Shown here: in pieces, positions 1-5,004 of the stretch
Layout: each line of letters starts with the position of its first letter
How positions within the stretch are numbered: position 1 is the first letter of the stretch
From: an uncultured Prevotellaceae bacterium
GTDB lineage: Bacteria > Bacteroidota > Bacteroidia > Bacteroidales > Bacteroidaceae
Assembly (NCBI GenBank): GCA_946644025.1
Contig: CAMPCG010000239.1
Location: 1-5,004 of the forward strand
DNA: 5,004 nt
Direction of reading: 5' to 3'
Translations under genes and position numbers: made by a program
Notes under the pieces: model-generated
What the model was told of the DNA's origin: nothing
What the model saw: the letters and a program-made list of their open reading frames with translations, nothing else
Database searches by the model: none

Positions 1-445
1 TCTCCGTGCGGCCCAGCCGGCCCTCAATGGTCTCCAGGTCCTTCAGCTGCAGCTCGGTGTCGATGATCTCCTTGTCGCGGATGGGGTCGATGGTGCCGTC
101 CACATGCGTGATGTTGTCATCCTCGAAGCAGCGCAGCACGTGGATGATGGCGTCCGTCTCGCGGATATTGCCCAGAAACTTGTTGCCCAGGCCCTCGCCC
201 TTCGACGCACCCTTCACCAGACCGGCGATGTCCACAATCTCGCACGTCGCAGGCACTATCCGTCCCGGGTGCACCAGCTCCGCCAGCCGCGTCAGACGCT
301 CGTCGGGCACGGTGATGACGCCCACGTTGGGCTCGATGGTGCAGAACGGAAAATTCGCTGCCTGCGCCTTGGCGCTCGACAGACAGTTAAACAGTGTCGA
401 CTTGCCCACGTTGGGCAGTCCCACGATACCACATTTCAATGCCAT
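1..445 (-). CDS. ychF: YchF-family P-loop ATPase/GTPase, N-terminal part (cut by left edge)
   Basis: This is the first 148 residues of YchF (also called EngD or OLA1-like), a cytosolic, ribosome-associated nucleotide hydrolase of the Obg/HAS-GTPase group that in studied members prefers ATP over GTP. The start ATG is at 445-443 and opens [17 protein letters not shown]. The G1 P-loop GLPNVGKST is at residues 9-17. The stretch [10 protein letters not shown] (31-40) is the family's switch I region. The G3 motif DIAGL (72-76) has Leu where Ras-type GTPases have catalytic Gln, the HAS-GTPase hallmark. [12 protein letters not shown] follows directly (77-88). The family is usually about 365 residues, so the G4 (NxxE) motif, coiled-coil arm and C-terminal TGS domain lie beyond the window. 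There is no Shine-Dalgarno sequence; the leader is A-rich. polA lies 385 bp upstream on the same strand, but ychF has its own promoter. Identification is secure from these motifs; the preferred nucleotide is family knowledge, not visible here. Confidence 0.96.
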   Translation of the reverse strand, partial: MALKCGIVGLPNVGKSTLFNCLSSAKAQAANFPFCTIEPNVGVITVPDERLTRLAELVHPGRIVPATCEIVDIAGLVKGASKGEGLGNKFLGNIRETDAIIHVLRCFEDDNITHVDGTIDPIRDKEIIDTELQLKDLETIEGRLGRTE

Positions 446-475
446 AATCTTTTGGTGTATTCTTTAAATTGGCTG

Positions 476-506
476 CAAAGTTACGCATTTTATTTTGAAC
501 CACCAA
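476..506 (-). promoter_or_regulatory. Predicted Bacteroidota-type promoter of ychF
   Basis: On the minus strand the sequence TAACTTTG (483-476) matches the Bacteroidota -7 consensus TAnnTTTG exactly and is followed by CAGCC, a common context for this box. A TTG (506-504) lies 20 bases upstream and fits the -33 element. Transcription would begin near 470, giving a leader of about 25 bases before the ATG at 445. No ribosome-binding Shine-Dalgarno motif is present, as is usual in this phylum. The boxes are seen; the start point is inferred. Confidence 0.72.
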
Positions 507-602
507 CAATCGCCGCTAATTATTTATTTTCGGTCAACCTATAGAGTCAACTAACCGTGAGCCCCGTGACCTATTTCTTTTAGGAAACGCTTCAGATGAC
601 AC

Positions 603-738
603 CGTCTAAACCTATCGTTTGCAACGTCTAAACCTATCGTTTGCAACGTCTAAACCTATCGTTTGCAACGTCTAAACCTATCGTTTGCAACGTCTAAAGC
701 TATCGTTTGCAACGTCTAAAGCTATCGTTTGCAACGTC
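603..738. repeat. Tandem array A: six 22-bp units plus 4 bp
   Basis: Six contiguous 22-bp units run 603-624, 625-646, 647-668, 669-690, 691-712 and 713-734, followed by the first four bases of a seventh (735-738). Each unit reads CGTCTAAACCT then ATCGTTTGCAA. Units 1-4 are identical. Units 5 and 6 share one change, C to G at unit position 9, so the array probably grew by duplication of two unit types. Inside units 1-4 there is a small inverted repeat, AAAC-5 bp-GTTT, which the change breaks in units 5-6. Every unit ends in the palindrome TTGCAA. There are no spacers, so it is not CRISPR. The array lies 93 bp beyond the polA stop and about 95 bp upstream of the ychF -33 box. Its function is unknown; it could be a 3' UTR element, a protein-binding array or neutral slippage product. 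Confidence 0.95.
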
Positions 739-830
739 ATAACGGAAAAAGTTTGTATCACTCTCTCTTTTTCTGTAATCTACTCATATCCACTACCCTT
801 TTCTGGTGCCCGCTTTGTTGGGGCGCGGCG

Positions 831-3599
831 TTAGTGGGCCTCGAGCCAGTTCTGCCCGAATCCGCTGTCGGCGACGAGGGGCACGGTCATGTCGAGGGCA
901 TGCTGCATCTCGCCGACGACGATGGCCTCTACCCTACCCTTCTCTTCGGGTACCACCGAGAAGTTCAGTTCGTCGTGCACCTGCAGGATCATCTTTGAGC
1001 GCAGACCCTCCTGTTGGAAGCGCCGGTGAATGCGTATCATGGCTACCTTGATGATGTCGGCTGCCGTGCCCTGGATGGGCGCGTTGATGGCGTTGCGCTC
1101 GGCAAAGCCGCGCACGGTGGCATTCTGCGAGTTGATGTCGGGCAGGTAGCGGCGACGCCCGAAGAGTGTGGTGACGTAGCCCTGTCGGCGTGCCTCCTCC
1201 TTGGCGCGCTCCATGTAGTCGTGCACCTGCGGGAAGGTCTCGAAGAAACCGTCGATGAGCTGCTTGGCCTCTTCGCGCGAAATGTCGAGGCGCTCGGCAA
1301 GTCCGAAGACGGTGATGCCGTAGATGATGCCGAAGTTGGCGCGCTTCGACTTGGTGCGCTCGTCGCGACTGACGTCCGTGATGTCTTTCTTATAGATGGT
1401 GGCGGCGGTGGCGGCGTGCAGGTCCTTGCCCTCGCTGAAGACGCTAATCATGTGCTCGTCGCCCGAGAGGTGGGCCATGACGCGCAGCTCTATCTGGCTG
1501 TAGTCTGCCGAAAAAAACAGACAACCAGGTTCGGCGATGAACGCCTTGCGTATCTCCTTACCGTCTTCGCCGCGCACGGGGATGTTCTGTAGGTTGGGGT
1601 CGCTCGACGACAGGCGTCCTGTGGCGGTGATGCACTGGTTGAACGACGTGTGGATGTGACCCGTGCGAGGGTTGATGAGGGTAGGGAGGTTGTCTACGTA
1701 GGTGGACAGCAGTTTCTTTAAGCCCCTGTATGCCAGTATGTCGGCCACAATCTCGTGCTTCCCTTGCAGCTGCGTCAGCACCTCCTCGCTGGTGACGTAC
1801 TGTCCCGTCTTGGTCTTCTTTGGCTTGTCCACGATTTTCAGTTTGCCGAAGAGCATGTCGCCCACCTGCTTTGGCGACGAGATGTTGAAGCGCTCGCCAG
1901 CCAACTCGTAGATGCGCGCCTCTATGTCGTTCATGCGCGCTGTGAAATCTTTTGACGTCTCCTTCAGCGACTCTGTGTCGAGGCACACGCCCGCCAGCTC
2001 CATGTCGGCCAGTACGGGCATCAACGGCATCTCGATGTCGTAGAACAGGCGCTCGCAGTCGTGCTGTCGGAGCAGCGGCTCCAGCCGGTTCTTCAGCTGC
2101 AGCGTGATGTCGGCATCCTCGCAGGCGTACTCATAGACTGCCGATGGTGGCAGGTCGCGCATGGAGCGCTGGTTCTTGCCGCGCGGCCCGATGAGCTCGT
2201 CGATGTGTACTGTCTGGTAGTGCAGGTACACCTCGGCCATGTAGTCCATGTTGTGGCGCAGCTCGGGCTGGATGAGGTAGTGGGCTATCATGGTGTCCCA
2301 CATGGGCGCTTGTAGCCGAATGTTATAGTTTCTTAAAACTTCTAAATCGTACTTCAGGTTCTGTCCGACCTTCACAATCTGGGGGTCTTCGTAGACGGAT
2401 TTGAAGATATTAACAATCTGCAACGCTTCTTCACGATTAGCAGGAATAGGCACGTAAAACGCCTCGTGTTCGGCTACGGCGAAGCTCAAACCCACCAATT
2501 CGGCGTCGATAGCCGACGTTGAAGTGGTCTCGGTGTCTAGACTGAGAATTTCTTTTGTCCTAAAATAATCACATAGCTGGCGCATTTCGTCCTCATTATC
2601 AACGAGTTTGTAGTTGTGAGGCACCGTTTTAAGGCTCTCAAAACTCGAGATTTTTGACTCATCCCTACCGTCGGGAGCAAATTCTTCAAAGAGAGAGAGC
2701 TGTTGATTATCGGTTTTTGACTTCTTTTCTGTTTTTTTAAGAACTCGGTTTGTCAGCGACTTGAACTCCAGTTCGCTGAACAGTTTTGCCAGTTTTTCCT
2801 CATCGGGTGTCTTCAGAGTGAGGGCGTCGAGGTCGAGCTGTACTGGTACGTCGGTCTTGATGGTTGCGAGGAAGTACGACAGCCGGATGTCGTCGACGTG
2901 CTCTTCCACTTTTTTCTTCAACGCACCCTTCAGCTCGTCCGTCCGGTGGAGTAGGGCGTCGACGCTGCCGAAGTCGGCAATGAGTTTGGCGGCAGTCTTC
3001 TCGCCGACACCGGGACAGCCGGGGAAGTTGTCGGCTGAGTCACCCATCAGTGCCAGCAGGTCGATGACCTGGGGTGGGGTAGTGATGTTGTACTTCTGGC
3101 ATACCTCCTGCGGACCCATCACCTCGTAGCCGCCACCGTGGCGCGGACGGTACATGCTGACGCGCTCGCCGACGAGCTGACCGTAGTCCTTGTCGGGGGT
3201 GAGCATGTAGGTCTGCAGGTTCTCGATCTGGCCAGCCTTCGTGGCCAGCGTGCCAATGACATCGTCTGCCTCGAAGCCGTCGACCTGCATCACTGGTATG
3301 CGATAAGCCTCGAGCAGCTCCTTGATGATGGGCACCGCCTTGCGGATGTCCTCGGGGGTTGCTTCGCGCTGGGCCTTGTAAGCGGGGTAAGCCTCACTGC
3401 GGAACGTCGGGCCGTGGGGATCGAAGGCTACGCCGATGTACTTCGGCTGCTCTTTTTCCAACACCTCCTGCAGGGTGTTGACGAAGCCCAGAACGGGGCT
3501 GGTGTTGACTCCTTTGGAGTTGACTCGCGGACTCTTGATAAATGCGTAGTACGACCGGTAAATGAGGGCGTAAGCATCGAGTAAAAACAGCTTTTCCAT
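831..3599 (-). CDS. polA: DNA polymerase I, full length with 5' nuclease and proofreading domains
   Basis: DNA polymerase I (922 residues; the E. coli enzyme has 928) fills gaps, removes RNA primers and repairs DNA in the cytoplasm. The N-terminal 5' nuclease domain (about 1-290) keeps its acidic metal ligands: D8, D60, E110/D112/D113, D136/D138 and D187/D190, plus a helix-hairpin-helix GCPGVGEKTA (194-203). A charged linker follows (about 290-330). The 3'-5' exonuclease domain (about 335-510) has all motifs: LDTET with D355 and E357, NLKYD with D418, and Y491/D495 in YACEDAD, so proofreading should be active. The polymerase domain (about 520-922) has motif A DYSQIELR from D699, motif B with R748, K752, F756 and Y760, and motif C VHDE with D876/E877. 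Phe at 756 matches E. coli F762. The start MEKLFLLDAYALIYR is the standard family N-terminus. There is no Shine-Dalgarno sequence. It is divergent from the prenyl synthase gene across 87 bp. Nothing is missing or broken. Confidence 0.98.
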   Translation of the reverse strand: MEKLFLLDAYALIYRSYYAFIKSPRVNSKGVNTSPVLGFVNTLQEVLEKEQPKYIGVAFDPHGPTFRSEAYPAYKAQREATPEDIRKAVPIIKELLEAYRIPVMQVDGFEADDVIGTLATKAGQIENLQTYMLTPDKDYGQLVGERVSMYRPRHGGGYEVMGPQEVCQKYNITTPPQVIDLLALMGDSADNFPGCPGVGEKTAAKLIADFGSVDALLHRTDELKGALKKKVEEHVDDIRLSYFLATIKTDVPVQLDLDALTLKTPDEEKLAKLFSELEFKSLTNRVLKKTEKKSKTDNQQLSLFEEFAPDGRDESKISSFESLKTVPHNYKLVDNEDEMRQLCDYFRTKEILSLDTETTSTSAIDAELVGLSFAVAEHEAFYVPIPANREEALQIVNIFKSVYEDPQIVKVGQNLKYDLEVLRNYNIRLQAPMWDTMIAHYLIQPELRHNMDYMAEVYLHYQTVHIDELIGPRGKNQRSMRDLPPSAVYEYACEDADITLQLKNRLEPLLRQHDCERLFYDIEMPLMPVLADMELAGVCLDTESLKETSKDFTARMNDIEARIYELAGERFNISSPKQVGDMLFGKLKIVDKPKKTKTGQYVTSEEVLTQLQGKHEIVADILAYRGLKKLLSTYVDNLPTLINPRTGHIHTSFNQCITATGRLSSSDPNLQNIPVRGEDGKEIRKAFIAEPGCLFFSADYSQIELRVMAHLSGDEHMISVFSEGKDLHAATAATIYKKDITDVSRDERTKSKRANFGIIYGITVFGLAERLDISREEAKQLIDGFFETFPQVHDYMERAKEEARRQGYVTTLFGRRRYLPDINSQNATVRGFAERNAINAPIQGTAADIIKVAMIRIHRRFQQEGLRSKMILQVHDELNFSVVPEEKGRVEAIVVGEMQHALDMTVPLVADSGFGQNWLEAH

Positions 3600-3620
3600 A
3601 CAATTTTCCGAATTTTCGTG

Positions 3621-3653
3621 TAAAATTACTAAAAAATTTCCGTATACTCCAAA
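3621..3653 (-). promoter_or_regulatory. Candidate polA promoter
   Basis: On the minus strand TTTG (3653-3650) is followed after 21 bases by TAATTTTA (3628-3621), which fits the Bacteroidota -7 consensus TAnnTTTG at all but its last base. Transcription would start near 3614, leaving a leader of about 15 bases before the ATG at 3599. The element is imperfect, so the call is moderate. It overlaps the opposing promoter of the prenyl synthase gene. Confidence 0.5.
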
Positions 3654-3669
3654 TTTTTGCGTACTTTTG
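3637..3669 (+). promoter_or_regulatory. Candidate promoter of the polyprenyl synthase gene
   Basis: TACTTTTG (3662-3669) matches the Bacteroidota -7 consensus TAnnTTTG exactly. A weak -33 element, TTTC (3637-3640), lies 21 bases upstream. Transcription would begin near 3676, only about 11 bases before the ATG at 3687. This placement argues against the in-frame TTG at 3657, which would lie upstream of the transcript start. The exact -7 box is the solid part; the -33 box is weak. Confidence 0.6.
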
Positions 3670-3686
3670 TATCAAATTTCGAGAAA

Positions 3687-4664
3687 ATGGACCAAATATC
3701 TCAAATAACGCGCCCAATTCTGACCGAAATGGAGGCTTTTGCGGCGTCCTTCCGCGATGCGATGAGCCACCAGAACGGACTGCTCTCGCAAGCCCTTTCC
3801 CACATCCGCCAGCAGGGTGGGAAACGCATGCGCCCCATGCTCATTTTCCTCCTGGCGAAGAACTTCTCGGGGGTCACGGCTCATACCAATGATGCAGCCC
3901 TGGCCTTGGAGTTGCTGCACACGGCCTCGCTGGTGCACGACGACGTGGTGGACGAAAGCATGGAGCGCCGTGGTCAGTCGTCGGTCAATGCTGCCTATAA
4001 TAATAAGGTGGCGGTGCTCGTTGGCGACTACATCCTGTCGATGGCGCTGCAGCACGTGTCGCTGACCGGCGATGCTCAGATTATGGCTATCATTGCGCGG
4101 CTGGGCGGCATGCTCTCGTCAGGCGAGATTCTTCAGCTGTCGAACATCCAGAGTCAGGAGGTGTCAGAGGAGGTCTACTACCAGGTCATCAGCCAGAAGA
4201 CGGCGGCCTTGTTCGAGGCTTGTGCCCGCATAGGTGCGCTCACGTCAGGTGCGACAGCCGAGCAGATTGAGCGTGCCTCGCTCTTCGGCAAGCATATCGG
4301 CATGATTTTCCAGATTCGCGATGACATTTTTGATTATTTCGACTCGAAGGAGATAGGCAAGCCTACGGGCAACGACATGTTGGAGGGTAAGCTGACGCTG
4401 CCCGTCATTTACGCCTTGCAGCAGTGTCCCGACGAAGCGATGAACGCGCTGGCGATGAAGGTGAAGGCCGGTACGGTCACGAACGGTGAGATAGCACAGC
4501 TCATTGCATTCACGAAACAGCACGGGGGCATAGAATATGCCCGGCAGGTGATGGACGGCTTAGCCCGTAAGGCCCAGCTGTTTATCGATGAAAACGTAGA
4601 AAAAGCCGACATTCACGCTGCCCTGACCGCCTATCTCGACTACGTCATTCAGCGCCAAAAGTGA
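3687..4664 (+). CDS. ispB: Long-chain all-trans polyprenyl diphosphate synthase
   Basis: This 325-residue isoprenyl diphosphate synthase extends an allylic diphosphate with isopentenyl diphosphate units, most likely to make the side chain of menaquinone. The fold's signature motifs are all present: GGKRMRP (44-50) for diphosphate binding, the first Asp-rich motif DDVVD (85-89), KT (171-172), FQ (208-209), and the second Asp-rich motif DDIFD (212-216). Upstream of the first motif the sequence is HTASLVHDD. The small Ala at position -5 (A80) and Ser at -4, where short-chain synthases carry bulky aromatic residues, point to a long product, as in octaprenyl synthases. The exact chain length cannot be read from this. 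The start is the ATG at 3687, because the TTG ten codons earlier overlaps the -7 box region and its extra residues fit nothing in the family. There is no Shine-Dalgarno sequence. The stop codon lies inside the terminator stem. A general polyprenyl synthase annotation is certain; the symbol ispB is the closest functional match. Confidence 0.93.
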   Translation: MDQISQITRPILTEMEAFAASFRDAMSHQNGLLSQALSHIRQQGGKRMRPMLIFLLAKNFSGVTAHTNDAALALELLHTASLVHDDVVDESMERRGQSSVNAAYNNKVAVLVGDYILSMALQHVSLTGDAQIMAIIARLGGMLSSGEILQLSNIQSQEVSEEVYYQVISQKTAALFEACARIGALTSGATAEQIERASLFGKHIGMIFQIRDDIFDYFDSKEIGKPTGNDMLEGKLTLPVIYALQQCPDEAMNALAMKVKAGTVTNGEIAQLIAFTKQHGGIEYARQVMDGLARKAQLFIDENVEKADIHAALTAYLDYVIQRQK

Positions 4665-4698
4665 AAAAGCAGTGAATTCTTTTCACTGCTTTTTCACT
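4660..4698. terminator. Bidirectional intrinsic terminator between ispB and deoC
   Basis: A perfect 17-bp inverted repeat has its left arm AGTGAAAAAGCAGTGAA at 4660-4676, loop TTCTT at 4677-4681 and right arm TTCACTGCTTTTTCACT at 4682-4698. The core GCAGTGAA/TTCACTGC is flanked by an A-tract on the left and a T-tract on the right, so both strands show the A-tract, stem, U-tract arrangement of an intrinsic terminator. It can therefore serve the convergent genes ispB and deoC. The ispB stop TGA (4662-4664) is inside the left arm. The right arm is also the first unit of the adjoining tandem array. Confidence 0.9.
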
Positions 4699-4788
4699 CG
4701 GAATTCACTGCTTTTTTACTCGGAATTCACTGCTTTTTTACTCGGAATTCACTGCTTTTTTACTCGGAATACACTCGGAATTCACTTT
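4682..4788. repeat. Tandem array B: four 22-bp units, one half unit and a remnant
   Basis: Four 22-bp units run 4682-4703, 4704-4725, 4726-4747 and 4748-4769. An 11-bp half unit TACACTCGGAA (4770-4780) and the remnant TTCACTTT (4781-4788) follow. Units 2-4 are identical, reading TTCACTGCTTT then TTTACTCGGAA. Unit 1 differs by one base (C at 4695), and that C is the base needed to pair in the terminator stem. Each unit thus repeats the right arm of the terminator joined to a CGGAA linker. The palindrome GAATTC recurs at 4701, 4723, 4745 and 4778, and also at 4674 in the hairpin. The array ends against the deoC stop codons. It most likely arose by expansion of the terminator arm; any function is unproven. 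Confidence 0.94.
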
Positions 4789-4789
4789 A

Positions 4790-5004
4790 TTAGAAGAACT
4801 TGACCTCCTTGCCGACGACTTCGCTCAGCAGCATGTTGGCCAGTCGGCTGGTGCCTAGGCGCAGCCACTTGTTGGTGAGCCACTTTTCGCCCAGTACCTC
4901 CTTCACGATGGTGTAATAGATGAGGGCGTCCATCACCGAGTTGAGGCCTCCGGCAGGCTTGAAACCAATCTGAATGCCGGTTTCATCGTAGTATTCCTTG
5001 ATGG
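4790..5004 (-). CDS. deoC: Deoxyribose-phosphate aldolase, C-terminal end (cut by right edge)
   Basis: The last 70 residues of a class I aldolase of the DeoC family are visible. DeoC cleaves 2-deoxy-D-ribose 5-phosphate into glyceraldehyde 3-phosphate and acetaldehyde in deoxynucleoside breakdown, in the cytosol. The fragment carries IGFKPAGGL, the family's conserved strand and phosphate-binding loop. Its Lys (codon 4958-4960) corresponds to the proton-relay lysine K201 of E. coli DeoC. Later come VKEVLGEKWL and LRLGTSRLANMLLS, matching the family's C-terminal RxGxS-L phosphate-site region. The Schiff-base lysine lies upstream, outside the window. The stop TAA (4792-4790) is followed at once by a second in-frame TAA (4789-4787). 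The gene converges on the prenyl synthase gene and shares its terminator. Family assignment is firm from the motif; total length and start cannot be seen. Confidence 0.92.
   Translation of the reverse strand, partial: IKEYYDETGIQIGFKPAGGLNSVMDALIYYTIVKEVLGEKWLTNKWLRLGTSRLANMLLSEVVGKEVKFF

Larger units (their letters stand above)
446..830. other. Non-coding gap between polA and ychF
   Basis: This 385-bp gap separates the polA stop from the ychF start; both genes are on the minus strand. It holds the ychF promoter (476-506) and a 22-bp-period tandem array (603-738). Bases 510-602 show only a short direct repeat, GTCAAC twice at 13-bp spacing, near 533-552. Bases 739-830 are pyrimidine-rich on the plus strand and end in a GC-rich stretch next to the polA stop. 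I see no convincing gene, RNA gene or strong intrinsic terminator for polA. The open reading frames crossing the gap are short and resemble no protein I know. Confidence 0.7.

Noticed and set aside
6..467. Plus-strand open frames across ychF (6-467 and 104-544)
   Set aside because: They are antisense shadows of the well-supported ychF frame and resemble no protein family.
603..738. CRISPR array
   Set aside because: The units are directly joined with no variable spacers, and there are no cas genes nearby.
603..738. Series of plus-strand promoters in array A (TATCGTTTG)
   Set aside because: The spacing between TA and TTTG is three bases rather than the consensus two, and no gene follows on the plus strand.
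745..773. polA terminator hairpin GAAAAAG/CTTTTTC
   Set aside because: The 7-bp stem is almost all A:T with a 15-base loop, and its only T-run lies inside the stem, so it is too weak to call.
1014..1592. 192-residue plus-strand open frame inside polA, and a similar one at 3138-3584
   Set aside because: Both are antisense to polA catalytic motifs in GC-rich codons, which commonly keeps antisense frames open. Neither shows family motifs.
3657..3686. TTG start giving a 335-residue prenyl synthase
   Set aside because: The TTG lies just upstream of the exact -7 box TACTTTTG and of the predicted transcript start. The ten extra residues have no family counterpart. The ATG at 3687 gives the usual N-terminus.
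3394..3717. Minus-strand 107-residue frame crossing the polA start
   Set aside because: It covers the divergent promoters and runs out of frame within polA. Its sequence has no recognisable domain.

Overview
The window looks like a chromosomal core region of a member of the Bacteroidota, most likely the Prevotella/Segatella group. Three things point there. The proteins are Bacteroidota-like: a PolA with 5' nuclease, proofreading and polymerase domains, a long-chain polyprenyl diphosphate synthase, YchF and DeoC. The three visible gene starts have no Shine-Dalgarno sequence and sit behind A/T-rich leaders. Each of the three start-proximal regions has a box matching or nearly matching the Bacteroidota -7 promoter element TAnnTTTG. 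The genus is inference from these signs.

Layout from left to right. Bases 1-445 hold the N-terminal part of ychF (minus strand, running off the left edge). Bases 446-830 are a 385-bp non-coding gap with the ychF promoter and a tandem array of six 22-bp units. Bases 831-3599 hold polA (minus strand, complete, 922 residues). Bases 3600-3686 are an 87-bp divergent promoter region. Bases 3687-4664 hold a polyprenyl diphosphate synthase (plus strand, 325 residues). Bases 4665-4789 lie between convergent genes and carry a strong bidirectional hairpin terminator that runs into a second 22-bp-period array. Bases 4790-5004 hold the C-terminal end of deoC (minus strand, running off the right edge).

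All four genes are housekeeping genes: ribosome-associated nucleotide hydrolase, DNA repair and replication polymerase, quinone side-chain synthesis, and deoxyribose-phosphate catabolism. They are not an obvious functional pathway. polA and ychF lie in tandem, polA and the prenyl synthase are divergent, and the prenyl synthase and deoC are convergent.

I found no mobile element, CRISPR array, RNA gene, toxin-antitoxin pair or defence system. The only structure that the genes do not explain is the pair of unrelated 22-bp tandem arrays, each close to a gene's 3' end. These are the best candidates for a second look.
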